Shown here in pieces: positions 22,201 to 29,705 of a stretch of DNA of 64,000 bases; positions within the stretch are counted from its first letter, which is position 1; the number at the start of each line of letters is the position of its first letter. Under the pieces are notes generated by a model, which saw only the letters and a program-made list of their open reading frames with translations, searched no databases and had not been told where the DNA came from. Source of the stretch: Bodo saltans (lineage: Eukaryota; Euglenozoa; Kinetoplastea; Eubodonida; Bodonidae). The translations under genes were made by a program, and so were the position numbers. Location: NCBI GenBank assembly GCA_001460835.1, contig CYKH01000493.1, positions 12,521-76,520 of the forward strand, in the 5' to 3' direction.

Positions 22201-22862
22201 TGCAGAAGGCGTTGAAGGGTCTTACAGTGCTTTCCGAAGACTTGGACAAAATGTACCAGTCGTTCCTCAACGATCAAGTCCCAGCTCTTTGGAGCTCTGT
22301 TGGCTACGCATCCCTCAAGCCGCTTGGTGCATGGTACCGTGAGTTCCTCAACAAAATTAATTTTATCCGTACGTGGGTACAGAAGGGCGAACCCGTTAGC
22401 TTCTGGATCACTGGCTTCTTCAACCCGAGTGCGTTTATGACCGGCGTACTGCAGGCGTTCGCCCGAGCCGAAGCAGTCTCCGTTGACAAGCTGGGGTTTA
22501 GCTTCCAGGTGACAGACGAAGAAGCGGACGAGGTCACCAAGCAACCTCATCGCGGTTGCTACGTGCATGGCATTTTCACCGATGCCTGGAGATGGGACAA
22601 GGAGAAGCGTGTGATGATGGACTCGTTGCCCGGCGAGCCCTACTCAACGCTGCCCGTTGTTCATTTCCTACCAGAGCCCAACCATAAAACGCCCAACAAC
22701 TTCCACAGAGTCCCAATGTACCGCACCACCATTCGTGCAGGTATCATCTCTTCCTTAGGTGCTAGCTCCAATTATGTCCTACCCATCGAGGCACCGACGG
22801 ACAAGGACCCCGACTATTGGGTTCTGAAGGGTGCTGCATGCGCCATCGCCCTGAACGCATAA
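10281..22862 (+). CDS. Axonemal dynein heavy chain, inner-arm single-headed type
   Basis: This 4193-residue motor is complete. The tail and linker fill residues 1 to about 1400. AAA1 has the P-loop GPAGTGKT at 1472 with CLDEFNRI downstream; AAA2 has GVTGTGKS at 1754; AAA3 has GQTGVGKS at 2110; AAA4 has GVGGSGKR at 2472. The antiparallel coiled-coil stalk and microtubule-binding tip lie at about 2720-3000, followed by AAA5, AAA6 and the C-terminal domain ending in YWVLKGAACAIALNA. Length and the AAA1 region (APAGPAGTGKTETTKDLAK) fit DNAH1/3/6/7/12-type inner-arm dyneins, which drive flagellar bending; I cannot assign the exact subtype. Residues about 460-485 hold a His/Lys/Glu/Pro-rich low-complexity insert. 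Alternative splice AGs occur at about 10177, 10240 and 10279; the first would leave a short upstream reading frame at 10190. Confidence 0.95.
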   Translation: MSHSPAKQSMSPAPPAATKSVHRNPNLVAKLAAESTGGSNPLLNRLYSSSVPQAPGAPPPGVPNILSQTKKADAAVGAANGSNNGVKDLAKTAPSGAMAAPNTTYHNSLQLFTQPTLQEGELKQLLLSTNTVKPHIRRQTPPSRLLPLVPLNDTLTGEPLEESKEGTPAVASKFRNTHANTPKEFTYLTMRPVGVRDMYNPYDLQVASHKDIAPTQYFTVSAAGVTKFDEGEAEFMELKSWEREHQIFHKLIDLNIFKHYKRWKSFLAWRKLVRRTTIQTYKTHLNDNLFHLHPNLSGTLRVVRKICLDFLAQNNLYILATETRTLDQFCTTLNSHLNFQRNRLDRMIRDIRDEMERSCKAAMLTAQATREKAMAHGAEATEEKRRKKTEFKDIGAQHKPSYIELSQKRAVCRRLTAFIRLCDYVVIHCLTNLAMKAIQDAHNDVQFPRPPKKEEEKPVEKDPKDHRHHPHGPEGGKPGDKKKKDEKSGPFEGMIFNVDVLYSSDEESIQVKPGLSSFTQRIEEIMKDYVKTVSAVPRFAQMETFKVYTEQGMMDGGGDDSVMGPDVGEMVTCEEKYKNLMVNIRNSLTKSFQSVDQYAHEFDPFRNMYLRNCRLDTQEIRRRNEAMDFFRDRIQLYKQQSEDIEKKIPNTKDVGLCSVHTDALREHFSPSPVACLRAFHELLPIIAHEKNDAMLKDLVACNRFLEVAPETVEQYAEYTAYVLGLENRIEQVNADFEFLRELFVLIIDEKVSINEEDEDTYRSGTRPQFEKLRTLMTGVEDNKESLQRNFCRNIDEQIEGLRDNITEVQALAEHKMIADDNADVETVITYVSDLQTRAEAIAAREKELRRFQIAFGSEETPIDNLSDMLQDVSVKARLWTSLRDWDGVVEQYCAVPFVDLDPPTVQDQIQKYVMTVKQVSSRLPNNLAVPKLKGKVEEWRQLAPVILALKNPKLKQEHTSKLSQTIGKVTDADGNERYIHEMEKVFTLGMLLNNNILQMREEILAISVAATEEDKLQQMIDKVNAMWNGGGAKPAIEFQYLNHKELKDVYVISGGSVEDVTALLEDSLVAVSTIGSSRFCLGVLKVQVDRWETRLRYMQETLEKWLEFQRNWMYLENIFSSSEIRNQWKDDAKRFEGADKFFRDFMRKAHDTPNAFRAMLINAPSFDENTAQSGRTLKQDFEVNNRELEKVLASLERKLEEKRRAFPRFYFLSNDDLLDILAKVKQPELIMAHMLKMFDGIKSLTFTANNDITHLLSMEGEKVELQQKNVKARGPVETWLGSLEREMFSTLRKLAKIALDDYEARNDRAAWIFQHPVQLALIISQIFWTRGVEVALDQPNSKELMKGVRDTNYRQLAELAGLTARKLNKVQRITLSTLITLDVHGRDLVDEMYENDVVSSAEFGWTKQLRIYWEQDEDGDGNAFIRQNNSRFVYGYEYLGAQGRLVITPLTDRVYMTITGALKLYLGAAPAGPAGTGKTETTKDLAKNLARQCIVYNCSDGVTYKMMEKFFSGLIQTGAWTCLDEFNRINIEVLSVIASQVLEIKLALQSGADSFTFQGTPNVRIRPTYGAFITMNPGYAGRTELPDNLKILFRPVAVMTPDFRMIAEVILYSEGFKNAKDLSLKITQLYKLSSEQLSPQDHYDFGMRALKSILVMAGDLKRSQPHVEEDLTLIVACNDSNVPKFVAEDLPLFRGIMQDLFPGTSFPEREYPELLPAMQKDMKAKSLKAVTTWINKGIQFYETLIVRHGVMLVGVTGTGKSESRNTIANALVTMHQNGSHEHLARPVNQFVLNPKSILMHELYGVLDVMTNEWKDGVLAVIAKNCVKDSEGCDEHRWIVFDGPVDTLWIESMNSVLDDSKLLCLDNGERIKLPDTIHMIFEVADLSVASPATVSRCGMVYVDSNDLQWDAPVYQWARTKLVETSAQPQCREYIVSLFDRFAPQGMAWIAKQKVLIDAGPMNLSQSLCDLYSAMLVVNNIKLMADPVGETIIAPDDAIFRERNEVCNQLFVFAFVWSIGGNIDLATQDIFDAWARELFEGFVRIPNSGTVFDMCIDFTSRSFVSWETRVKEFKYDPKIPFFDVLVPTVDTVRFATLARTLIAYKKPLLFNGQTGVGKSVIMADCLSVNKTDLNLVLIIFQFSAQTSSERTQELIESKLKQKRKNILGAPPDREVILFIDDLNMPALEVFGASPPIELLRQIMGNGGFYDRKIAGFWKFVQDVTVVSACGPPEGGRNPVTARLTRMFHLMQIPNLSEDSMKRIFTSILSGYFDDKNFSKEVKDLARNMITGTVEVFAKIREELRPRPTTPHYTFNLRDLAKVTQGLMQVVPRMCKDGNSATRLWIHETMRCLYDRLTSAEDRRLFTEEFMMDCLRRLFPGNHSHEEYFEKEPLVWGDFLKFGAAEKFYEEATEFKKVYRLFDEYLDDYNASVTSSKDDVQSSSMNLVFFRDHCEHLARIVRIIKQPRGNALLVGVGGSGKRSLTRLATHIADYKRFEIAVGKGYGMNEFHESLLELYTNAGVKCTPLVFLISDNQIVNEGMLEDINNMLNSGEVPSLFSPEERDKKINACMEAAREAGFTHRDEVYNYFISRVRDNMHIVLCMSPVGDAFRTRCRQFPSLTNCCVIDWFDEWPEEALRGVAVRLMAEVDLEKNPEVREPLTELCVDIHQAVVHTSNEYWDELRRRYYITPTAYLEFIKLYKSTLNERGSDLSEQLSRIVNGMLKMKQTDEIIAVMKKEIEEKQPMLEKASKDTELVVADLKVRQEKAEIVQTQVRAQQESAAEMQKQASEIARDANEKLAEAKPIIQRAQAALDTIQGSDLNELRSFANPPAAVLKTSQACMTMFDNKDFNGAWSGGMDWKGAREFLSFRPLLDMIKSYPVEAVKPQVLMRVQKFINDEEFTVEICSAKGSQTCGSLCAWVRAVNEYSKVVKEVAPKRAAAAEAEKMLAETNEKLMAAKAQLKSVEDELQTLQTNYEVSLKRKTDLENGLKICISRLSNAETLSACLKSEAVRWEENIRKFEARLKVLPLDIFMSCASMNYSGAFTPRFRKRLLHLWMEKVAQRGMTLENFSLVESMGNPMEILTWQINGLPTDENSTENAIVVAMSTPPRRFPLLIDPQGQAVKWLTQQYNQPRNGQKPNFKIVKLTDSTYMRSLEAAIRMGGTIIVDDVGETIDPALEPLLMRQIFTAEGGGPQIQMSAQSGPIDYNPAFRFFMCTKLPNPHYLPDISTKVTMLNFTVTMDGLEDQMLGEVVSIEKRELEEEKNKIIHSISEGQKKLKVIEETVLEKLKNTKGNILDDKDLINELKSAQVNAGVLGKKQEEAREKMKIINVTRELYRSVATRCAVLFFVLADLSLIDPMYQYSLEYFKTLVCKVVEATKKPEGFNEADPTQDSLNDHLANLMERITETTYVQICRGLFNKDKTILSLLICTSIARNCDEIIDQEWQYFVRASALVAGEVPPKPEGLEWMSQVQWELLDTINRLVPCYKGISDDVKNRTELWREFVLGEAPQDATLPGGGATEADAAGRDWEHTLEPFQRILLIRCFREEKLLFALTTYVRVRMGNHYVEPPAFSLERAMGDSSSSTPIVFILSPGADPMNMLQAFAATNGKQLQYVSLGQGQGENAKRLIETCRKSGDWAMLQNCHLSKTFMPELEIQVAQLQQVSSNVNPNFRLWLTSMPTDFFPVFVLQNSVKLTNEPPTGLKANMIRCFNEITDGDFEVFNKGENFPECSKEHAYKKLMYGLCFFHSVVLERKKFGPLGWNVKYEWNDTDFHVSKQWLRLFLEEQANIPWDSLEYIIGQINYGGRVTDPLDRNTLMTVLRIYLNRSILLDGYSFSQSGKYRAPPIGSITSFRTVLQDMSLIDDPEVFGMHENANLRYQLQVSELLMSTVLSIQPRLIAKKGGGPTPEELVMQKCVDFEASLPSNIDKEEAGPNTFTTLANGLPNSISTVLSHELVKYNKLLTRMRWSLLELQKALKGLTVLSEDLDKMYQSFLNDQVPALWSSVGYASLKPLGAWYREFLNKINFIRTWVQKGEPVSFWITGFFNPSAFMTGVLQAFARAEAVSVDKLGFSFQVTDEEADEVTKQPHRGCYVHGIFTDAWRWDKEKRVMMDSLPGEPYSTLPVVHFLPEPNHKTPNNFHRVPMYRTTIRAGIISSLGASSNYVLPIEAPTDKDPDYWVLKGAACAIALNA

Positions 22863-23293
22863 CCACACCCTATCGAACCCAGAGCAATTAGTAAAGAAAA
22901 AAAAAACTCAAACGAGAAGAAAGACATCAGAAAAAATCAAACAAACAAAAAAAAACAATCAATGCACGACCAAGTGCAACAATAGAGAACAATGTCCACT
23001 CCCTTCAATTCTTCGTGTGCGTGTAAGAAACCACCCTCCCGCTCTTTCTTTGTTTGCTCGCACGCACTGAGCACGAACGTCACATCTGCATGACAGTGTG
23101 CGGTGTGACTGGTTGTAGACGAAAAGACCGCGTGCTAGATAATGTACACAGCATCAATACAGACACACACACACAGCCAAAAAGTCATGCAATATCATCG
23201 GGTGCTGTTCGAGGAATGGAAGTCTATTCCCTAGCTTACCTTCTCTTTTCTTTAATTGTTGTCGATAGCAACAGGTTCCAGTCGCACTACACA
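22863..23293 (+). other. Intergenic region between dynein and eL14
   Basis: The 3' flank of the dynein gene is strongly A-rich (several runs of 6-10 A between 22890 and 22965). It is followed by a pyrimidine-rich stretch, an ACACACAC run near 23165 and a T/C tract (about 23226-23262) upstream of the eL14 start. I see no gene here. Confidence 0.6.
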
Positions 23294-23839
23294 ATGGTGA
23301 ACACGAACTACGTCCGCGTCGGCCGCCTTGTCCGCATCATCCGTGGCCCCCGTGCCGATAAGGTCGGTGTCATCACTGACATCATCGATGCCACCCGCGT
23401 GCTCGTTGAGAACCCCGAGGACAACAAGATGTGGCGCCACGTCCAGAACGTCAAGAACATTGAGCCCCTCAAGTTCAACATTGCTATCAGCCGCAACATC
23501 AAGACTGCCACCCTCAAGTCTGCCCTCGGCGAGAAGAAGACCCTGGAGAAGTACAGCGCCACCACCACCGCCAAGCGCATCGCCGCCAAGAAGGCCCTCG
23601 CCACCTCCAGCGACTTCGAGCGCTACCAGCTCCGCGTCGCCAAGCGTTCCCGCGCTCACTGGACTCGCAAGATCTTCGACGAGGCTGACAAGAAGAAGGC
23701 CGTCTCGTGGCACGCGATCCAGCTGAAGAAGCTGAAGAAGTCCGCCGGTAAGTTCGACAAGAAGAAGGGCGCCTCTGCTCGCATCCAGAAGGCCCAGGCT
23801 CGCTCCAAGGCCCGCCTCGCCAAGAAGACCAAGGCTTAA
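23294..23839 (+). CDS. RPL14: 60S ribosomal protein eL14
   Basis: This 181-residue protein of the large ribosomal subunit begins MVNTNYVRVGRLVRIIRGPR, the family's SH3-like (KOW-type) N-terminus. VGVITDIIDATRVLVENPED and the PLKFNIAI core follow. The C-terminal half is very basic (KKLKKSAGKFDKKKG, KARLAKKTKA). Codon use is strongly biased to GCC, CTC, AAG and CGC compared with its neighbours, as expected for a highly expressed gene. The reading frame is open upstream to 23054, but the family N-terminus and the T/C tract put the start at 23294. Confidence 0.95.
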   Translation: MVNTNYVRVGRLVRIIRGPRADKVGVITDIIDATRVLVENPEDNKMWRHVQNVKNIEPLKFNIAISRNIKTATLKSALGEKKTLEKYSATTTAKRIAAKKALATSSDFERYQLRVAKRSRAHWTRKIFDEADKKKAVSWHAIQLKKLKKSAGKFDKKKGASARIQKAQARSKARLAKKTKA

Positions 23840-23996
23840 ACGGCTTGATACCTGACTGCATCACTGCTTTACGTTGTTATGGTAGCATCATTTATTCTTG
23901 TAAGATTGAGGTTGTCTTCCTTGCAGCTGAAACCGTCATGTTTTTGCCCTTTTAAACTTCAAGGCTTAGACAACATAAATTACTCCTTCGTTTCAT

Positions 23997-24701
23997 ATGC
24001 GTCCTGTTGTGGCAGCAAAGAAGCCACAGGTATCGTCTCGGTTGAAACGAGATGCCTCACACAACAAGTCATTGACATCCAGTTACGATGAGCTGGTGTT
24101 GCAGTGGGCGATGAGTGCCCCATCCATCACTGCCGCCGAGCGGTCCGATATCATTGAAACCGCGTTGGATAACCGAAGGGCTGCTATGCCTCTGCTGCAC
24201 ACGTCACAACACGACCCCTCCACAGATGAAGTCCTAGACGAGATGGAGGCATGCATTGCAAGTCTCCGCGCTCAGGACAGTTCTGACATCGTGGCTGCTA
24301 CCGAACTGCGTCGGTTGACAACAGACGCAAGGAGCATTCTTGGCAAGGATGTCAAGCTAGAGCTATGCCTTCGTCAACAGTCTGAGAGCATCTTCCAATT
24401 GAGTGCTGTGTGGGAGGAGCTGCAATTGCAAGCCCTTCACAGAGGAGACCTTGAAGTCCTAGAGGAGGTGTCATGGAGGCCCGCTCCCTCACAGACTGGA
24501 TCCGTGTGCAGCTACGTGGCGTACGGTATGCACGGCATCGTGTTTCTTCGCATCCACGACTCACTCACATTTGATGCGTCAGGTCATGTGCAACTGATAG
24601 TTCGCACCATGTTGTACCACCCAGACGACGCAGCACGTGGCCGCAACGCACGATGGGCACCACACTTTGGCACACTATCAAAACTCGTTCCTCTAGCGTA
24701 G
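23997..24701 (+). CDS. Hypothetical protein
   Basis: This 234-residue protein was not recognised. It has a basic N-terminus (MRPVVAAKKPQVSSRLKR), a helical middle (LDEMEACIASLRAQDSSDIV, LRRLTTDARSILGKDVKLEL) and a C-terminal part that reads like a mixed alpha/beta fold (SVCSYVAYGMHGIVFLRIHD, VQLIVRTMLYHPDD). No signal peptide, membrane segment or repeat is visible. It lies between eL14 and malate dehydrogenase, which says little about its role. Confidence 0.6.
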   Translation: MRPVVAAKKPQVSSRLKRDASHNKSLTSSYDELVLQWAMSAPSITAAERSDIIETALDNRRAAMPLLHTSQHDPSTDEVLDEMEACIASLRAQDSSDIVAATELRRLTTDARSILGKDVKLELCLRQQSESIFQLSAVWEELQLQALHRGDLEVLEEVSWRPAPSQTGSVCSYVAYGMHGIVFLRIHDSLTFDASGHVQLIVRTMLYHPDDAARGRNARWAPHFGTLSKLVPLA

Positions 24702-24837
24702 CGTGATGATTTTGTACACCAATACCAACCTTGAACGATTGTTGCGCATTGGCTCAAGTTGACCCAATCATGCCTCTCAATTGTGTTCTTTTGTTGATCC
24801 ATGTGCCTCTATGGTTGCATAGCTTTCAGAACATTTT

Positions 24838-25830
24838 ATGTCGTTCCCCACCAAGGAGGTGCTGCGCGTTGCAGTGACCGGAGCTGCTGGCCAGATTGGA
24901 TACTCGCTGCTCCCCTTGATTGCCCGTGGCAACATGCTCGGTGCCACACAGCGTGTGGAGCTGCGCCTGTTGGATATCGAGCCTGCCCAGAAGGTGCTTG
25001 AGGGCGTCCGCTTCGAACTACAAGACTGCGCATTCCCTTTGTTGGGCGACGTGGTCATTACTCATGAACCTCAGGTGGCTTTTGACGGAGCTGACGTTGC
25101 CATCTTGTGCGGCGCGTTCCCCCGCAAGCCGGGTATGGAGCGCAAGGATCTGTTGCTGACCAACGCAAAGATCTTCTCTGAGCAGGGGCGCATTATTGGA
25201 GATGTTGCGAGCCCCCACTGCCGTGTCCTGGTTGTTGGTAACCCTGCTAACACCAACGCCCTTATTCTTGCCACTGCCGCAAAGGGCAAGATTCCCGCAG
25301 ACCAAATCACGGCCCTCACACGCCTCGACCACAACCGCGCAATTGCACAGGTTGCTCTGAAGGCCGGTGCTCCTGTGGCATCGGTTTCAAACGTGATCAT
25401 CTGGGGAAACCACAGTGGTACTCAGGTGCCTGATGTGAACAGTGCTGTGGTGAACGGCCAGCCTGCCCGCCAAGCAGCCAATGACGACGCATTCTTCGAC
25501 GGCGACTTCCTTGGCCTCGTCCAGCAGCGCGGCGCTGAAGTCATGAAGCTTCGCGGACTGTCCTCGGCTGCTTCCGCTGCCAAGGCTATTGTTGACCACG
25601 TGCACGACTGGATCCTCGGTACTGCCCCTGGCACGTTCGTGTCGATGGCAGTCATCTCCGACATCAACTCCTACAAAGTCCCTGCAGGTCTTATGTACTC
25701 ATTCCCAGTACAGTGCTCAGCTGGCACTTGGACCATCGTCGACGGAGTGACGGTGTCGCCAAAGGTGCAAGAGCTTATGGAGGCCACCACGGCAGAGCTC
25801 CTTGAGGAGCGCAGCCAGGCAGGGATTTGA
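24838..25830 (+). CDS. MDH: Malate dehydrogenase (cytosolic type)
   Basis: It interconverts malate and oxaloacetate with NAD(H). The 330-residue protein has the Rossmann glycine motif [11 protein letters not shown] at residues 15-25, the LLDIEPA segment, the substrate loop [23 protein letters not shown], the active-site region LTRLDHNRA and the catalytic histidine in WGNHSGTQ. The GNHS context and lack of a transit peptide match the cytosolic branch shared with eukaryotes and some bacteria. There is no C-terminal SKL-type glycosomal signal (it ends SQAGI). Splice-type AGs at 24821-24822 and 24828-24829 precede the ATG. Confidence 0.95.
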   Translation: MSFPTKEVLRVAVTGAAGQIGYSLLPLIARGNMLGATQRVELRLLDIEPAQKVLEGVRFELQDCAFPLLGDVVITHEPQVAFDGADVAILCGAFPRKPGMERKDLLLTNAKIFSEQGRIIGDVASPHCRVLVVGNPANTNALILATAAKGKIPADQITALTRLDHNRAIAQVALKAGAPVASVSNVIIWGNHSGTQVPDVNSAVVNGQPARQAANDDAFFDGDFLGLVQQRGAEVMKLRGLSSAASAAKAIVDHVHDWILGTAPGTFVSMAVISDINSYKVPAGLMYSFPVQCSAGTWTIVDGVTVSPKVQELMEATTAELLEERSQAGI

Positions 25831-26005
25831 ACATCTTGATGGAGCCTCGCTAGGTATCGATTGCTGGCACACAGTGCCATAACAGCACGCAACGTATTTC
25901 CTTTCCGTCAATATTGAGCATGTACTGCATTTCGATGAAACTGTTCGTGTTGGATGTTGCCTTGTCTTGCGCTGAAGATATCATACACATACACAGCACC
26001 GCCAA

Positions 26006-26509
26006 ATGATACGTGTCCTTGCGCTTCGTCTCTCATCCAGCCCCAAATCTGCACGGGCGAGGCTGAACAAAAGCCTTGTGACGCTTGGACGGCGAGCTGA
26101 AGAACCTGCTCTCGAGACCACCGCTGCCAAAACACTTGCTGTGGATAGCTCGAACTCACCGAAGGATGAAGTCAAGCCACGGAGCTACTTTGATCGCATC
26201 CACGCGGCATCGGGCGGTTTTGACGTGGCGAAAACGAATACAGAGGGGAATGCCAGGGCACTCGTCTCCCACGCAATGCGATCGCACTCAGAAGTGACAG
26301 GACATAACGACGCAAACACGATGAAAGATCAATTAAGGATGGTTGGTAATCGAATTTTCAACGATTTTGAGTTGACGGGTGCCCTAAAAACACGCGGTCG
26401 CATCAAAAAGCGCCGAAACCCTCCTTTAGTGCAGCGGCTTGTGGTCACTCCCTCAACAGAACAAGTCTCTTCTCTGGACGAAGCGTTTGACTCATTTGTT
26501 CAATTTTGA
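26006..26509 (+). CDS. Small hypothetical protein, probably mitochondrial
   Basis: This 167-residue protein was not recognised. The first 30 residues (MIRVLALRLSSSPKSARARL, ending GRRAEE) lack acidic residues and are rich in Arg, Ser and Leu, a convincing mitochondrial presequence. The rest is charged, with SYFDRIHAASGGFDVAKTN, RIFNDFELTGALKTRGRIKK and an acidic end (SLDEAFDSFVQF). A splice-type AG (ACACAG) lies just before the ATG. The stop at 26507-26509 is immediately followed by the next gene's duplicated 5' region, in the same frame. Confidence 0.6.
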   Translation: MIRVLALRLSSSPKSARARLNKSLVTLGRRAEEPALETTAAKTLAVDSSNSPKDEVKPRSYFDRIHAASGGFDVAKTNTEGNARALVSHAMRSHSEVTGHNDANTMKDQLRMVGNRIFNDFELTGALKTRGRIKKRRNPPLVQRLVVTPSTEQVSSLDEAFDSFVQF

Positions 26510-26512
26510 TTT

Positions 26513-26946
26513 CAGTCAGAGCGACCAAATGGACAGATTCTGCTTGTTCACACAAATTCAAATAATATTGATGCGTTGGTTCATCTCCTTGTACGTAACA
26601 CGCTAGGACAACTGCACGAATACTCACACACTCAGATTCTTTCGAAAATGATGGTGACATCCGACAATTGTGAGACATCTGAGTCGGAGCTCAGAGAGGA
26701 ACTTGTGCGAGCTTATGAGGCAGCATCCCCAGTCAGAGCGACCAAATGGACAGATTCTGCTTGTTCACACAAATTCAAATAATATTGATGCGTTGGTTCA
26801 TCTCCTTGTACGTAACACGCTAGGACAACTGCACGAATACTCACACACTCAGATTCTTTCGAAAATGATGGTGACATCCGACAATTGTGAGACATCTGAG
26901 TCGGAGCTCAGAGAGGAACTTGTGCGAGCTTATGAGGCAGCATCCC
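26513..26946 (+). repeat. 217-bp direct tandem duplication (2 copies)
   Basis: Copy 1 is 26513-26729 and copy 2 is 26730-26946, apparently identical and without spacer. It covers the 5' end of the following IQ-motif gene. Because 217 is not a multiple of three, copy 1 reads out of frame into copy 2. Confidence 0.9.
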
Positions 26947-28084
26947 TCAAGCTCCTGATGGTGACGCTTGGGAACTGGGCGGCGGTGGACATACAGAGGA
27001 TATACCGTGGCTACGTTGGCCGCAAACGCGTTAGACTCCGCCGCAAGCGGCTGCTCTTTACAGCGATGCTTCTCCAGCGAGTGACGAGAGGCGGCTTTGC
27101 TCGGCGGAACATCAAGTTGCTGAGGATTGTGTTAGATCAGCCGCAGCGGAAGCGCCTGGTCATGAAGTATCGCTACCTACAGAAGGGCGAAATTGTGATT
27201 CCTCGTGTAGCTGCGGCGTTCATCTTGCAGCGCTTCGCCAAAAGAATTCCGTCGATTGTCCGTGTGCAGCATTTGCGAGACTTGTACATGTACGTGGTCA
27301 GAAGTGCGGTGAAAATTCAAGCATTGGCGAAGCGAGCACATTGCCGACGGCTTCACGGAACCACACTTGTTGAGCACAGACGGGCACGCCACGAAAAGCT
27401 TCTGGTTGACTACGTTGAGAGCCAAGTGGCTGTGTGGACTCTGCGTCGTGTGACACGACAACTTGAGCAGCAGAAATTCGAACGAGAAGTTTGCCGCGGC
27501 ATGCTAACGGGAAGGTCGTTCGCAGAATCGAGAAAACACGCCGAACGCTCCCACAAGCCAACGAGTGTGCAAATTAACTCTTCTTCTCCCATACATCGCT
27601 CGGGCTTCATGTCGCGCCAAGCAGAGTATGGGGACTTCGTCAACAATCGGCTGATCAATGGTCTCGCAGACAACGACACAACCGACAGTGATGATGACAG
27701 CATTGACGAGGAGCTTTTGAGGCCGCAGAACAAAGCAGTGAAGCTGATATCCTCGAGACGCAGAAAGAAGGCCAACAGTGGCACACCAACGCCAGAAAGC
27801 GGTTGGCTGCTACGTGCGTACCCTGGTTTTTTTTTTGACGAGGAGCTTTTGAGGCCGCAGAACAAAGCAGTGAAGCTAGCGGTTGGCTGCTACGTGCGTA
27901 CCCTGGCACTGAGCCCGCGCCAGTTGGACGGTTATCTCGAGCGGCAAGTGCTCTCCGCCTCGCCCGCACACCCTCAGAAGTTGCCAGAAGAATTCTAGTG
28001 AGAGATGACGACAGCGACGACAGCAGCGGTCCCCATAAACGCGCCAATGTCTTTAATCGCCTGGCGCATAACTGGATGCAGTAG
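26865..28084 (+). CDS. IQ-motif protein, disrupted by two local duplications
   Basis: IQ motifs bind calmodulin-like light chains. Four occur in order: VDIQRIYRGYVGRKRVRLRR, AMLLQRVTRGGFARRN, AAAFILQRFAKRI and AVKIQALAKRAHCRR. A Ser/Asp-rich stretch (TDSDDDSIDEELLRPQ) follows. The ATG at 26865 is the first in frame in copy 2 of the 217-bp duplication; coding character begins earlier, so the true start may lie upstream. Near 27704-27905 a second composite duplication joined by ten Ts shifts the frame. The shifted reading stops at 27998, but the frame before that joint continues after it as EPAPVGRLSRAASALRLART and LVRDDDSDDSSGPHKRANVF, ending in a stop at 28082-28084. That is probably the natural C-terminus. 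A flagellar or cytoskeletal role is inferred. Confidence 0.6.
27704..27905 (+). repeat. Composite duplication joined by a T10 run
   Basis: Two blocks, GACGAGGAGCTTTTGAGGCC onward (about 41 bp) and AGCGGTTGGCTGCTACGTGC onward (29 bp), are separated by about 53 bp in the first occurrence and directly joined in the second. The two occurrences are linked by ten Ts at 27827-27836. Confidence 0.85.
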
Positions 28085-28212
28085 AGCAGTGTCAAAAGGA
28101 GTTGTTTGTAAAGTTGTACAATATGCACTATTCACGCACTTCCCTTCAATCGTAGTGTCATTCATAAAAAAACTGTGTTCTTTGTATTGTACTTTCATCC
28201 AACAAGAATACT

Positions 28213-29559
28213 ATGGCGACTGTGGCAACACCGTCGAACCCCGCCCTTCAAGCGAAGGGCGGCGCCGCGCGGAGGACTTCAGCGAGCCGTGCCGTGGCCG
28301 CTGTGCAGGAAACGTTTCCAATCATGTTATCGCCCTCCCCGTTACTTCGTGTCGAGAGTCTGCCATCAGGGAAGCCGAGGCCAGTCACTAGGTACCGCTC
28401 ACTAGATGCTCTCAGTGCGGCGTACAAGAGGCCTGATCCCCTCGCTGCTGAGCAGGTTCGTCTTGCGGAGTTCCATACGATCGTGAAAGGGCGCACGACG
28501 CTCTTGAGCTTATCTGACGATGCGTTGAGCATTGTGTATCGCTTTCTTGGCGATACAAGCCGCGACTTCATGCCACTCTCGCGTGTCTGCAAGCGCACGT
28601 ACCACCTTAGCTTCGGACTTGAGGCGTCCGTCACCCTCGTACCAACGCTGGTCACCCCTGAGGTCCTATCGAGGCCGGGATCCATGCACTCATTAGCACT
28701 CCACCTAGGCCGCTTTACTCGTGGCCCATATGTAGAAAGCTTCAGCATCATTGACAGCAAAGCAGTGGCGCAGCTCCCTCGCACCATCACTGGCCCTGTG
28801 ATCTCTAAGATTGGTCTGCAATGTGTCCTTGCGAACACGCAGCACTTGTTGCGGTTGGACATTCGTGGAGTGGTGCTACGGGATCACTCCCCTGTGACGG
28901 ATAGGTTTCTAGCGGACCTCAATGTGGTGTGTCCCCAGCTAGAGCAACTGCGGGTTGGTGTTGCGCTGGCAAGATGCTGGGAGGTAGGTTGGTGGTCCAA
29001 GCTGCCGCAGCTGAAAGAGTTTGTTGTTGGGTCTCGACGTGAAGACGTGGACTGGATGGACCCTGCACCGCTAGCTCTTCACGATGACGTGCTGGTGATG
29101 CTTCGCAGTCCCATCCACCACTGGAGGGCAGTCAAATTTTGGTGCAACATGGCACCTGCTTCATTCCAGCAGCTGGTCAACCCAACCGTAGCCTTCCCAG
29201 AGCTGAAGCACTTAGCTGTCAACGCCACAGGGAACACCTCATCTCGACCTCTGGACGATCTGTCCTCTGTTGCTCCGGGAGATGCTGGTGCAGGGGATAA
29301 AAAGAAGGCGGACGCGAAGGGCGCCAAGAAAGGAGCTGTGGACGACACACAAGTGTTGCGCTGCCCCTTTCCAGTTTTGGAATCCTTCACTATTGCAGAC
29401 ATCGCAGAGCGCCCTGACTTCGCGTCAGAACTGGCAGCGAAGTTGATGGTCACGGCCCCAAACTTGGCGATGTTCAACATCACCAACACACACCGCAATG
29501 CTCCGACGAAAATCCCCCCGGCAACAGGAAAGCCCAAACGTGGGGTCGCTGCTGCTTAG
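28213..29559 (+). CDS. F-box protein
   Basis: F-box proteins link substrates to SKP1-cullin ubiquitin ligases. This 448-residue protein has an F-box-like segment at about 97-135 (LSLSDDALSIVYRFLGD, then FMPLSRVCKRTYHLSFG). The following 250 residues have irregular leucine-rich spacing (LLRLDIRGVVLRDHS, CPQLEQLRVGVALARC, LPQLKEFVVGS, FPELKHLAVNATG, FPVLESFTIADI), suggesting degenerate LRRs as in FBXL proteins. A Lys/Ala/Asp-rich loop (GDKKKADAKGAKKGAV) interrupts them. A T/C tract and CAAG at 28203-28206 precede the ATG. A cullin gene lies in the same cluster at 54.4 kb; a direct link is only a possibility. Confidence 0.65.
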   Translation: MATVATPSNPALQAKGGAARRTSASRAVAAVQETFPIMLSPSPLLRVESLPSGKPRPVTRYRSLDALSAAYKRPDPLAAEQVRLAEFHTIVKGRTTLLSLSDDALSIVYRFLGDTSRDFMPLSRVCKRTYHLSFGLEASVTLVPTLVTPEVLSRPGSMHSLALHLGRFTRGPYVESFSIIDSKAVAQLPRTITGPVISKIGLQCVLANTQHLLRLDIRGVVLRDHSPVTDRFLADLNVVCPQLEQLRVGVALARCWEVGWWSKLPQLKEFVVGSRREDVDWMDPAPLALHDDVLVMLRSPIHHWRAVKFWCNMAPASFQQLVNPTVAFPELKHLAVNATGNTSSRPLDDLSSVAPGDAGAGDKKKADAKGAKKGAVDDTQVLRCPFPVLESFTIADIAERPDFASELAAKLMVTAPNLAMFNITNTHRNAPTKIPPATGKPKRGVAAA

Positions 29560-29705
29560 AGACCATGTACGCATGTATGCATGTAGATGTTCAACCAAGC
29601 CTGTTCACATCACGATCGTAATACTGCGCTCTTTTCAGTGATCACAGTTCATTTTATTTTTTTCCCTGTTTGCGCTTCTGAAGTTGAAGCTAAGAAAGAG
29701 TCACA

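Noticed and set aside
23252-23713. Minus-strand Gly/Ala/Leu-rich reading opposite eL14
   Set aside because: Shadow of the strongly biased ribosomal-protein codons.
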